Shown: piece after piece, positions 50,812 to 59,397 of the stretch
How the letters are laid out: every line of letters starts with the position of its first letter
Position numbering within the stretch: position 1 is the stretch's first letter
DNA from: Geodermatophilus africanus
Lineage (GTDB): Bacteria > Actinomycetota > Actinomycetes > Mycobacteriales > Geodermatophilaceae
Direction of reading: 5' to 3'
Assembly: GCF_900107105.1 (NCBI RefSeq)
Contig: NZ_FNOT01000005.1
Location: 352,320 to 416,319 of the forward strand
Length of the DNA: 64,000 bases
Program-made: the position numbers and the translations under genes
Notes under the pieces: model-generated
Database searches by the model: none
What the model was told of the DNA's origin: nothing
What the model saw: the letters and a program-made list of their open reading frames with translations, nothing else

Positions 50812-52647
50812 TCAGGAGCCCGTGACGCCCTCGGCCAGCGTCCGGGCCACCTCCTGCAGCAGCCGGTGCCCAGGCAGGTCCTCGACCGGCACCGGCAGCG
50901 GCAGCGACCAGTTCGGCCGGTCGGTGGTGCCGGGCATGTTCGGCCGGCGCCGCTCGCCGACGGCGTCGTCCAGGGTGGCCGAGAGCAGCAGCGACGGCGC
51001 CTGGGCGAGCAGCTCGTGCGCCCGCCGCACCGCCGTCTCGGGCCGGGCGTTCTTCCGCAGGCCCGGCAGCTTCTCCAGCAGCGACGCCCGGCCGCGCTCG
51101 AGCTCCTCGTCGGTCCCGGTGCCGCGCTCGCGCTGCTCCTCGAGGTCCGCGCCGGTCCACAGCCCGGCCACGGTGGGCAGGTCGTGCGTGGTGATGGCGG
51201 CCATCGCCTCGTCGGGCCACTCGGCAGGGTCGTCGTCCTCGAACCACAGCAGCCGGTAGCTGAGGATGCCGTGCTCGGCCATGGCCTCGCGGACGCCCTC
51301 CTCGACGGTGCCCAGGTCCTCGCCGACGACGACGGCCTGCGCCCGGAAGCTCTCCAGCGCGACGATGTCGAGCAGGTCCTCGGCGGGGTAGCGGACGTAG
51401 GCGCCGTCGGCCGGGCTGGCCGCGTCCGACGGCACCCACCACAGCCGGAACAGGCCCATCACGTGGTCGATGCGCAGGCCACCCGCGCCGGCCATCGTGG
51501 CCCGGATCGACTCGACGAACGGCTCGTAGTCGGCGGCGCGCAGCTGCCAGGGGACCAGCGGCGGGGAGCCCCAGTCCTGGCCCTGGGCGTTGAAGGCGTC
51601 CGGCGGGGCGCCGACGCTGGCGCCCTGGGCCAGCACGTCCTGCCAGGTCCAGGCGTCGGCGCCGCCGCCGGCGACCCCGATCGGCAGGTCCTGGATGACG
51701 GTCATGCCCTCGGTGGCCCGCTCCAGCTGCAGGGACAGGCACCACTGCAGCCAGGCGTGGAAGGCGACGTCGCGCTCGTGCTCGGCGACGAAGTCCCCGA
51801 CGGCGTCGCTGCGGGGGTCGCGCAGCTCCTCGGGCCAGGTGTGCCAGTCCGGGCCGTGGACGTCGGCCAGCGCGCACCAGGTCGCCCAGTCCTGCAGCTT
51901 CTGGCCCTGGTGCCACCACCACTCGGGGAAGGCCGGGTCGTCGCGGCCGGCGGCGTCGAACACCCGGCGCAGCGCCTCCCGCTTGCGCGCCCAGACGGCG
52001 TCGCGGTCGATGAGCCCGCCGTCGTTGAGCGACCGGCCGGCCTCGCCGTCGAGGTCGACGCCGTCCGCGCCGGGCACCTCCTCGACCCGCAGGTAGACCG
52101 GGTTGCGGAACCGGCGGGTGGCCGGCAGGTACGGGCTGGCCTCCTGCTGCGGGGTGGGGGCCACGGCGTGCAGCGGGTTGATGAGGACGAACCCGGCGCC
52201 CTGGTCCGCGGCCATCTCCCGGACGGCGCGCAGGTCGGCCAGGTCGCCGATGCCCCAGCTGCTCCCGCTGCGGGTGGCGTAGAGCTGCACCGCCCAGCCC
52301 CAGGCGCGGTCGTCGGGCAGCCAGCACCGGCCGGGGGAGACGACGAGCCGGCGGCGCGACCCGCCCGGGGCCTGCAGCCAGTGATAGCCGAGCGGGAAGT
52401 CGTCGGGCAGCTCGCCGTCGACGTGCCGGGTGGAGCCGTCCTCGAGGGTCACCTCGGCCTGGTCGACCTCCAGCGCGTCGCCGGGGCGGGCGACGATGGG
52501 GGCGCGGTCCTCGAGGTCGGCCGGCGGGGTGCCGATCACCTCGCGCAGCCGCTCGATGGTGGCCTCGGCGACCTGGTGTTCCTCGTCGAGGGCGTCGAGC
52601 CAGCTGGCGTCGATGCCCCACTCGTCGGTGGTGGGAGTGCGCGTCAC
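50812..52647 (-). CDS. malQ: 4-alpha-glucanotransferase (amylomaltase)
   Basis: A 611-aa GH77 enzyme that transfers alpha-1,4-glucan segments in maltodextrin and glycogen use. Catalytic residues lie in GGLRIDHVMGLFRLWW (nucleophile Asp), VVVGEDLGTVEEGV (acid/base Glu) and ITTHDLPTVAG (stabilising Asp). The N-terminal 130 residues are the extra domain of actinobacterial MalQ, before SGSSWGIGDLADLR. GTG 52647 is chosen; the frame beyond lacks homology and covers the divergent promoter. Confidence 0.94.
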   Translation of the reverse strand: MTRTPTTDEWGIDASWLDALDEEHQVAEATIERLREVIGTPPADLEDRAPIVARPGDALEVDQAEVTLEDGSTRHVDGELPDDFPLGYHWLQAPGGSRRRLVVSPGRCWLPDDRAWGWAVQLYATRSGSSWGIGDLADLRAVREMAADQGAGFVLINPLHAVAPTPQQEASPYLPATRRFRNPVYLRVEEVPGADGVDLDGEAGRSLNDGGLIDRDAVWARKREALRRVFDAAGRDDPAFPEWWWHQGQKLQDWATWCALADVHGPDWHTWPEELRDPRSDAVGDFVAEHERDVAFHAWLQWCLSLQLERATEGMTVIQDLPIGVAGGGADAWTWQDVLAQGASVGAPPDAFNAQGQDWGSPPLVPWQLRAADYEPFVESIRATMAGAGGLRIDHVMGLFRLWWVPSDAASPADGAYVRYPAEDLLDIVALESFRAQAVVVGEDLGTVEEGVREAMAEHGILSYRLLWFEDDDPAEWPDEAMAAITTHDLPTVAGLWTGADLEEQRERGTGTDEELERGRASLLEKLPGLRKNARPETAVRRAHELLAQAPSLLLSATLDDAVGERRRPNMPGTTDRPNWSLPLPVPVEDLPGHRLLQEVARTLAEGVTGS

Positions 52648-52778
52648 GTCCCCGATACTCCCCAGCGCACCCGCCGCCCACACGGCAGGCCGGGAGTGGT
52701 GCCGCTCTCGGTCCGGTCGCGCCGCCCGGCCCGCGTCCGACAGCATCGACCCGACGTCCCGGCGGCCCCAGGAGAGCG

Positions 52779-54446
52779 ATGAGACCCCAGCGCACCGCCA
52801 CCGCGACGGGCGCGGACCACCTCGTCGCGGCCCTGCAGGACCTCGGCGTGGAGACGCTCTTCGGACTGCCCGGGGTGCACAACCTCGCCGTCTGGGAGGC
52901 GGCCGCCGCGGCCGGGCTGCGGGTGCTCGGCGTCCGGCACGAGCAGGCCGCCGTCTACGCGGCCGACGGGTACGCCCGCGCGACCGGCCGGCTGGGGGTG
53001 GCGGTCGTGACGACCGGCCCCGGCGCGGCGAACACCCTCGGCGCGACGGGCGAGGCCATGGCGTCGGGGGCGCCGGTGCTCGTGGTCGCCACCGACATCC
53101 CGTCGACGCTGCGGCGTCCCGGCGTCTACCGGGGCGTGCTGCACGAGACCCGCGACCAGGCGGCTCTGTTCGCGCAGGTCACCAAGGCCACCGTGGTGAC
53201 CTCGGCGGCCGGGGAGCTGTACGCGGACACCGTCCGCGCCGGCTCGGCCGCGCTGCGCCCGGCCACGGGGCCGGTCCACCTCGGCGTGCCCACCGACCTC
53301 CTCGGCGCACCCGCGGGCGACGTGGCCCGCGCCCCGGTGCCGCCCACCCCGGAGCGGCCGGTGGACGACGACGAGCTGGCCCGCGCCCGCGAGCTGCTCG
53401 CCCGCGCCCGCCGCCCGCTGATCTGGGCCGGCGGCGGGGCGCTCCGGTCGGGCGCCGGCGACCTCGTCGGCGAGCTCGCCGGGCGGCTGGCCGCGCCCGT
53501 CGTCACCACCTTCGGCGGGCGCGGCCTGCTGCCGCCCGACCACCCGTGCCTGGTGCCCGGCCCGCCGCACGTCCCCGCGGTCGGCCGGCTGTGGGACGAG
53601 GCGGACCTGGTGGTCTCCCTGGGCAGCGACCTCGACGGCACCAACACCCAGAACTGGGCCATGCCGCGCCCGCCGGCGCTGCTGGCGGTCAACGTCGACC
53701 CCGCCGACGCCGCGAAGAACTACCCGGCCGACGCCGTGGTGACCGGCGACGTGGCCGCCGTGCTCGGCCGGCTGCTCGACGGCCTCCCGCAGCGGGACGG
53801 CCTGCCCGCCCTCCGCGCGGCCCGCGCCGCCCTGGCCGACGAGGTGCGGGCCCTGGTGGCGGCCGAGGAGCCGCAGGCGCGGGCGCTGCTCGACGCGCTC
53901 GACCGGGTGTCCGACCGGACCGGGGTGCTGCTCGCCGACATGTGCATCGCCGGCTACTGGGCGGCCGCCTTCGCCCGGGTGCCCGGACCGCGTCGGTTGG
54001 CCTACGCGCTCGGCTGGGGAACGCTGGGCTACGCCTTCCCGGCCGCCATCGGGGCGGCGGTCGCCGGCCGGGGCCGGGCCGTGGTCCTCGTAGGGGACGG
54101 CGGCTTCCTGTTCGCCTGCGGGGAGCTGGCCACCCTCGCCCAGGAGCAGCTGCCGGTCACCACCGTCCTCGTCGACGACGGCGGGTACGGGATGCTGCGG
54201 TTCGACCAGGTGCACGCCGGCGTCCCGACACGGGGCGTGGACCTGGTGACCCCCGACTTCGTCGCGCTCGCGCGGTCTTTCGGCGTCCCGGCCCGGGCGG
54301 TGGACGGCTTCGGCGCGGAGTTCGCGGCCGCGCTGGCGGAGAGCGTCGAGGCCCCCGGCCCCGACGTCCTCGTGGTGCGCGCCGCGCTCACCCCGCCGCC
54401 GTCCAGCTCGCCGCGCTGGTACCGGCGGCGCCCGGTCGCCTCTTGA
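52779..54446 (+). CDS. Thiamine-diphosphate-dependent enzyme (acetolactate synthase-like)
   Basis: 555 aa with the three ThDP-enzyme domains. The PYR domain has VETLFGLPGVHNLAVWEAA and the cofactor-activating Glu in GVRHEQAAVYAADGYAR. The PP domain has LGWGTLGYAFPAAIGA and VLVGDGGFLFACGELATLAQ with the usual NN replaced by DDGGYG. Candidates are acetolactate synthase-like, oxoacid decarboxylase or similar; no small subunit or ilv gene is nearby, so branched-chain synthesis is unlikely. ATG 52779 follows AGGAGAG. It is divergent from malQ. Confidence 0.85.
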   Translation: MRPQRTATATGADHLVAALQDLGVETLFGLPGVHNLAVWEAAAAAGLRVLGVRHEQAAVYAADGYARATGRLGVAVVTTGPGAANTLGATGEAMASGAPVLVVATDIPSTLRRPGVYRGVLHETRDQAALFAQVTKATVVTSAAGELYADTVRAGSAALRPATGPVHLGVPTDLLGAPAGDVARAPVPPTPERPVDDDELARARELLARARRPLIWAGGGALRSGAGDLVGELAGRLAAPVVTTFGGRGLLPPDHPCLVPGPPHVPAVGRLWDEADLVVSLGSDLDGTNTQNWAMPRPPALLAVNVDPADAAKNYPADAVVTGDVAAVLGRLLDGLPQRDGLPALRAARAALADEVRALVAAEEPQARALLDALDRVSDRTGVLLADMCIAGYWAAAFARVPGPRRLAYALGWGTLGYAFPAAIGAAVAGRGRAVVLVGDGGFLFACGELATLAQEQLPVTTVLVDDGGYGMLRFDQVHAGVPTRGVDLVTPDFVALARSFGVPARAVDGFGAEFAAALAESVEAPGPDVLVVRAALTPPPSSSPRWYRRRPVAS

Positions 54447-54480
54447 CCCTCCAGCGGCTGGAGGGTGCACCGTCGGCGGC

Positions 54481-55386
54481 GTGACCGGGACGGTGCTCAC
54501 CATCGGCGAGCTGGCGGCGCGGCTCGGCGTCCCCGTGCGCACGGTCCGGTTCTGGTCCGACGAGGGGCTGGTCGACCCGCCGGCGCGCTCGGCCGGCGGC
54601 TACCGGCTCTACGACGCCGCGGCCGTGGCCCGGCTCGACCTGGTGTGCACCCTGCGCGAGCTGGGCCTGGGGCTGCCCGCCATCCGGGAGCTGCTGGCCC
54701 GGCGACGCACGGTGGCCGACGTGGCCGCCGAGCACATGCGCGCACTGGACGCCGAGATCCGGCTGCTGCGGCTGCGCCGCACCCTGCTGCGGTTCGTGGC
54801 CGCGGCGGGGACGACGACGGAGGAGATGGGGATCGTGCACGAGCTGGCCACGCTGTCGGCCCGCGAGCGGCAGCAGCTGATCGACGAGTTCGTCGGGCGG
54901 GCGTTCGAGGGGGTGCCCGAGGACGCGCCCGGCGCCGGCATCGCCGCCGGGATGCGGACGCTCCCGGCCGAGCTGCCCGACGAGCCGACGCCCGACCAGG
55001 TCGGCGCCTGGCTGGAGCTGGCGCGACTGGTGGCCGACCCCGCCTTCGCCGACCGCGTCCGGGAGATGGCGCTCGCCGGCCCGGGGGCGACCCCGGAGGA
55101 ACCGGACCCGCTGGGCGCCCACGCCGGGCGCATGGTGTCGCTGGGGCGGCGGGCGCTGGCGGACGGCGTCGACCCCGGCAGCCCGGAGGCGGAGGCGCTG
55201 GTCGCCGAGTGGCTCGGCGAGGACGCCGGCCGACGGCGGCAGCTCGCCGACCGGCTGGCCACGTTCACCGACGCCCGGGTCGAGCGCTACTGGCAGCTGC
55301 TCGGCATCCTCAACGGCTGTCCGCCGTTCGAGCCGTCGGTCCCGGCCGTCGAGTGGTGGACGGCCGCGCTGCGCGGGGCAGACTGA
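54481..55386 (+). CDS. MerR-family transcriptional regulator
   Basis: 301 aa. The N-terminal winged helix-turn-helix is TIGELAARLGVPVRTVRFWSDEGL followed by GYRLYDAAAVARLDLVCTLRELGLGL, typical of MerR proteins. A coiled-coil dimerisation helix follows (residues about 80-110), then a 190-aa all-helical effector domain of no recognised family. No metal-binding cysteines, so an organic ligand is likely. It starts 34 nt after the ThDP enzyme and 3 nt before the next gene. Confidence 0.9.
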   Translation: MTGTVLTIGELAARLGVPVRTVRFWSDEGLVDPPARSAGGYRLYDAAAVARLDLVCTLRELGLGLPAIRELLARRRTVADVAAEHMRALDAEIRLLRLRRTLLRFVAAAGTTTEEMGIVHELATLSARERQQLIDEFVGRAFEGVPEDAPGAGIAAGMRTLPAELPDEPTPDQVGAWLELARLVADPAFADRVREMALAGPGATPEEPDPLGAHAGRMVSLGRRALADGVDPGSPEAEALVAEWLGEDAGRRRQLADRLATFTDARVERYWQLLGILNGCPPFEPSVPAVEWWTAALRGAD

Positions 55387-55389
55387 GGC

Positions 55390-56028
55390 GTGTCCGTCTG
55401 GCTGCTGGTGCACCCGCCGCTGCTCGGCCCGGCGGTGCTGCAGCCGCTCGCGGAGGAGCTGCGGCGGCGAGGCGACACGGTGGCCGTCCCGGACCTGCGC
55501 GCGGCGGTGGCGACCGCGCCCGGCTGGCCGCAGCGCTGGGTCTCCGCCGCCGCCGCGGCCGGGCCGGCGGAGGTCGTCGTCGGGTTCTCGGGGGCGGGCA
55601 TCGTGCTCCCGGCCGTCGCGGCCGCGGCCGGCGCGCGGCGGGTGGTGTGGCTCGACGCCGTCCTGCCGACCGGCACCTGGCCGGAGGAGATCCGGGAGCT
55701 CACCGGGCCCCGGGTGCGCGACGGCCGGATCGCCGACTGGACCACCTGGTGGGGGCCCGACGCGATGACCGGCCTGGTGCCCGACGAGCGGGTGCGGACG
55801 GCGGTGCTGGCCGAGGGCCACGAGCTGCCGGCCGACTTCTACGACGTCGCCGTCCCGGTGCCGGGGGAGTGGCCGGACGACGACGTCCGCTACGTCCACC
55901 TGTCGGCTGCCTACGGCGCCGAGGCCGCCGCCGCGCGGGCCCGCGGCTGGACGGTGGTCGGCGACGGCACCGGCGCGCACCTGGACGTGGCCAACGACCC
56001 CGGCCGGGTCGCGCACCTGCTCGGCTGA
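55390..56028 (+). CDS. Small alpha/beta-hydrolase-like protein
   Basis: 212 aa. SVWLLVHPPLLGPAVLQPLAEEL and EVVVGFSGAGIVLPAVAAAAG fit the first strands and nucleophile elbow of an alpha/beta hydrolase (GFSGAG, Ser), with a C-terminal GDGTGAHLDVANDP where the catalytic His would be. Substrate unknown. It starts 3 nt after the MerR gene and probably forms an operon with it. Confidence 0.72.
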   Translation: MSVWLLVHPPLLGPAVLQPLAEELRRRGDTVAVPDLRAAVATAPGWPQRWVSAAAAAGPAEVVVGFSGAGIVLPAVAAAAGARRVVWLDAVLPTGTWPEEIRELTGPRVRDGRIADWTTWWGPDAMTGLVPDERVRTAVLAEGHELPADFYDVAVPVPGEWPDDDVRYVHLSAAYGAEAAAARARGWTVVGDGTGAHLDVANDPGRVAHLLG

Positions 56029-56127
56029 TCGCGCTCACCCCTGGGGGTGACGGCCGGTCCGGACCGCTGGAGCCGGCACCTCCCGTGGCCGAAGACCGGC
56101 GGGTACACCCCCGACGGAAGGCCAGCA

Positions 56128-57678
56128 GTGGACGACGCACCGGCACGGCCCCCCGCCCGCGGCCTCCAGATCGCGGTCCTGTCCGGGGTGCTGGCGGCCG
56201 GTCTGGCCGCCGCGCACGTCGCCGTCGGGTCCGCGGCGACCGGCTTCGAGCAGGTCCTGCTGCACCTGCTGGTCAGCGGCACCACGGCCGCCGGCGCAGC
56301 GGCCCTCGCCGCCGGGCGGGTCCGCCGCACCGAGGCCGACCTGGCCCGGCTGGCCTTCTCCGACGTCCTGACCGGCCTGGCCAACCGGGCGCTGTTCACC
56401 GACCGGCTGGAACTCGCGCTGCGCCGTACCGCGCGCAGCGGCGGCGAGGTGGCCGTCGTCTTCCTCGACCTCGACGGCTTCAAGAGCGTCAACGACAGCC
56501 TCGGCCACGCCGCCGGGGACCGGCTCATCCGCGAGGTGGGCCGGCTGCTGCAGTCCGCCGTCCGTACCGAGGACACGCTGGCGCGGCTGGGCGGCGACGA
56601 GTTCGCGATCCTCGTCGAGCGCTCGCCCGGCGTGGAGGAGGCCATCCGGATCGCCGAGCGGGTGCTCGCCGCGCTCACCGTCCCCGTCGACCTGGGCGGG
56701 CAGCGGGTCACCGTCTCGGCGAGCATCGGCATCGCCACCGGGGACGTCGCGGCTACGGCGTCGTCCCTGCTGCGGGACGCCGACAACGCCATGTACTGGG
56801 CCAAGGGCTCGGGGCCGGGCCGCTACGTCGTCTTCAACCCGCAGATGCGCTCGGCGGCCGCGGAGCGCCGCCAGCTCGAGGCCGACCTGTGGGCGGCGGT
56901 GGCCGGCGGGCAGTTCCGGCTGGTCTACCAGCCCGTCGTCGACCTGGGCAGCGAGCGGGTCACCGGCTTCGAGGCGCTCCTCCGCTGGGACCACCCGACC
57001 CTCGGCGTCGTGCTGCCCGAGCGGTTCCTGCCGGTGGCCGAGGAGATCGGGCTGGTGCCCGAGATCGGCCGGTGGGTCGTCGGCGAGGCGTGCGCCGCCG
57101 CGGCCGCCTGGCGCCGCGACCACCCGGCCGCGGCCGACCTGTCGATGGCGGTCAACGTCTCGCCGTCGCAGCTCGGGTCGCCGGGGCTGCTCGAGGTCGT
57201 GCGGACGGCGCTGGAGAGCAGCGGGCTGCCGCCCGCCGCCCTGGTGCTGGAGCTGACCGAGTCGGTGCTGGTGCGCGACCCGGTGCTGGCCGCCGAGCGG
57301 CTGCACGAGCTGCGCAGCCTGGGCGTGCGGGTCGCCCTCGACGACTTCGGCACCGGCTACTCGTCGCTGTCGCACCTGCGGCAGTTCGCCGTCGACATCC
57401 TCAAGATCGACCGGTCGTTCGTCAGCACCATCGACGACGCCGAGTCGATGCCCGCGATCCTGCGCGGGCTGATCAACCTCGGGCACACCCTCGACCTGGA
57501 GATCGTCGCGGAGGGCATCGAGCAGGAGCGCCAGCGCACGCACCTGCGCGACGGACAGGTCGCGCTCGCGCAGGGCTACCTGTTCGCCGCGCCCCTGGAC
57601 CACACCGACGCCGGGTTGCTGCTGCTCGGCGGCGCCAGCACGCCCACCGAGGGCACGGGGACCGCCGCTCCGGCCTGA
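56128..57678 (+). CDS. Membrane GGDEF-EAL c-di-GMP enzyme
   Basis: About 516 aa. Two membrane helices (LQIAVLSGVLAAGLAAAHVAV and VLLHLLVSGTTAAGAAALAAG) precede a GGDEF domain with an intact ARLGGDEFAIL (residues about 155-159) and an EAL domain with TGFEALLRWDHP, VNVSPSQL, DDFGTGYSSLSHL and EIVAEGIEQ. Both synthesis and breakdown of c-di-GMP are therefore possible. No inhibitory RxxD ahead of GGDEF is visible. GTG 56128 has GGAAGG six bases upstream; GTG 56047 is in frame but lacks a good site. It is the only obvious c-di-GMP enzyme here and links logically to BldD. Confidence 0.92.
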   Translation: MDDAPARPPARGLQIAVLSGVLAAGLAAAHVAVGSAATGFEQVLLHLLVSGTTAAGAAALAAGRVRRTEADLARLAFSDVLTGLANRALFTDRLELALRRTARSGGEVAVVFLDLDGFKSVNDSLGHAAGDRLIREVGRLLQSAVRTEDTLARLGGDEFAILVERSPGVEEAIRIAERVLAALTVPVDLGGQRVTVSASIGIATGDVAATASSLLRDADNAMYWAKGSGPGRYVVFNPQMRSAAAERRQLEADLWAAVAGGQFRLVYQPVVDLGSERVTGFEALLRWDHPTLGVVLPERFLPVAEEIGLVPEIGRWVVGEACAAAAAWRRDHPAAADLSMAVNVSPSQLGSPGLLEVVRTALESSGLPPAALVLELTESVLVRDPVLAAERLHELRSLGVRVALDDFGTGYSSLSHLRQFAVDILKIDRSFVSTIDDAESMPAILRGLINLGHTLDLEIVAEGIEQERQRTHLRDGQVALAQGYLFAAPLDHTDAGLLLLGGASTPTEGTGTAAPA

Positions 57679-57735
57679 CGCCGGCGTCCCCGGGGCCGCA
57701 CGGGCCGCACCGCCGTCTCGGCCTCGCCGTGGCGG

Positions 57736-57803
57736 TGATCATGGGGTTGTGGCTGCCTGCTGCGGCGCGGCCGCGCGTGTCGCCGGCATCAACCCCATGA
57801 TCA
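57736..57803. repeat. Inverted repeat with 13-bp arms
   Basis: TGATCATGGGGTT (57736-57748) and AACCCCATGATCA (57791-57803) are perfectly complementary, with a 42-nt GC-rich loop that itself contains GCGCGGCCGCGC. The arms are much less GC-rich than the surroundings. It follows the GGDEF-EAL gene and could be a terminator or a small mobile-type repeat. Confidence 0.65.
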
Positions 57804-57969
57804 TCTCCCCGGGGTGGGCGCACCGCGCTCCCCCCGCCGAGCTGGGCGCACCGGGCCCCTCCGCTGCGATCGCGGTGAGCCCCCGCGCGAGGCGATCCGG
57901 GACGCGACCTGGGAGCGGCTCCGCTGAGTCCGCAGGTAGAGGCGTCGACGGCGGGGTAGGGGGCCCGGC

Positions 57970-59019
57970 ATGACGGTGATCGGGTTCCACAACTCGCACG
58001 AGCAGGTGCACCCCGCCGAGCTGCTGGGTGCGGTCCAGCACGCCGAGGAGGTCGGTTTCACCGCCGCGATGTGCTCGGACCACTTCGCACCGTGGAACAA
58101 GGCGCAGGGGCACTCGGGCTTCGCCTGGTCCTGGCTGGGCGCCGCGCTCGCCACCACCGACCTGCCGCTCGGGGTGGTCAACGCGCCGGGGCAGCGCTAC
58201 CACCCGGCGATCATCGCCCAGGGCGCCGCGACGCTGGCGGCCATGTTCCCCGGGCGCTTCTGGATGGCCCTGGGCAGCGGCCAGGTGATGAACGAGCGCA
58301 TCACCGGCGACGCGTGGCCCCCGAAGCGGGTCCGGGACGCCCGGCTGCGCGAGTGCGTCGACGTCATCCGCGCCCTGCTGGCCGGCGAGGAGGTCACCCA
58401 CCGCGGGCTGGTGGACGTCGAGCGCGCCCGGATCTGGTCCCTGCCCGAGCAGCAGCCCGCCCTCATCGGCCCGGTGATGAGCGTGCCCACGGCGCGGCGG
58501 CACGCCGACTGGGCCGACGGCTTCATCACCATCAACCAGCCGCACGAGACGCTGCGCGAGCTGACCGGCGCCTACCGGGAGGCCGGCGGCCGGGGCCGGC
58601 TCGCGCTCCAGGTGCACCTCTGCTGGGACCCCGACCCGGACCGCGCGAAGGCCATCGCCTACGAGCAGTGGCGCACCAACACGTTCCCGCCGCCGCTGTG
58701 CTGGGACATCGACGGCCCGGAGGCCTTCGAGCAGGCCAGCCGGCACGTGCCGCAGGAGGCGGTCGAGGGGGCCGTCCTGGTCAGCTCCGACCTCGGGCAG
58801 CACGCCGAGTGGATCGCCGAGTACGTCGACCTCGGGTTCGACGAGGTCTACCTGCACCACGTCGGCAAGGAGCAGCTGCCCTTCCTCGACGCGTTCGGCG
58901 AGCACGTCCTCCCGCAGCTCGACGTCACCCGCCCGGCGCCGGCCGTCGCGATCGACCCGGCCGGCCCGGCGCAGCCACGCCGTCCCGACCAGGCACCGCA
59001 GCCCGCCGTGCTCCCGTGA
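57970..59019 (+). CDS. LLM-class flavin-dependent oxidoreductase
   Basis: A 349-aa luciferase-like monooxygenase TIM barrel: VIGFHNSHEQVHPAELLGA, then FTAAMCSDHFAPWNKAQGHSG, APGQRYHPAIIAQGAATLA and GRFWMALGSGQVMNERITG. It resembles the TIGR03885-type group described as probably not using F420. The substrate is unknown. Its stop overlaps the start of the short GNAT (GTGA), and a GH13 enzyme follows. Confidence 0.88.
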   Translation: MTVIGFHNSHEQVHPAELLGAVQHAEEVGFTAAMCSDHFAPWNKAQGHSGFAWSWLGAALATTDLPLGVVNAPGQRYHPAIIAQGAATLAAMFPGRFWMALGSGQVMNERITGDAWPPKRVRDARLRECVDVIRALLAGEEVTHRGLVDVERARIWSLPEQQPALIGPVMSVPTARRHADWADGFITINQPHETLRELTGAYREAGGRGRLALQVHLCWDPDPDRAKAIAYEQWRTNTFPPPLCWDIDGPEAFEQASRHVPQEAVEGAVLVSSDLGQHAEWIAEYVDLGFDEVYLHHVGKEQLPFLDAFGEHVLPQLDVTRPAPAVAIDPAGPAQPRRPDQAPQPAVLP

Positions 59020-59387
59020 GCGGCCAGGTCGCCGTCCGGCCCCTCACCCTGGACGACGTCCCGGCCCTGACCGCTCCGCTCGCGGCCGACCGCGACCACC
59101 TCGCGCCGTGGGACCCGCTGCGCCCGGACGAGCACTGGACCGAGGAGTTCCAGCGGCACGACACCGCCCGGCTGCTCGACCTGTACCGGCTCGGCGCCGT
59201 CCTGCCCGGCGAGGCCGGCCTGCACCGGCTGCGGGCCGGCCCCCTGCTGCACAACGCCGCCTCGCAGCGGGTGCTCCCCAAGGGCGGCTCCACGCCGGTC
59301 GGCGTCGCCCCGCGGTACCCGTGCATCGCCGGCCGGTGGCAGGACCACGTGCTGTTCCAGCTGCTGCACGAGCCCGGGATGCGGTAG
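59016..59387 (+). pseudogene. GNAT acetyltransferase with the central region deleted
   Basis: 123 aa where RimJ-type GNATs have about 180. The N-terminal part (VAVRPLTLDDVPALTAPLAA, HLAPWDPLRPDEHW, DTARLLDLYRLGAVLPG) and the C-terminal part (GLHRLRAGPLLHNAASQRVL, GVAPRYPCIAGRWQDHVLFQ) are both recognisable. The segment between them, which holds beta-4 and the acetyl-CoA pyrophosphate loop, is missing. The junction lies near 59205-59215 and the frame is kept. The product is probably inactive. Confidence 0.72.
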
Positions 59388-59397
59388 GGACGCCCCC

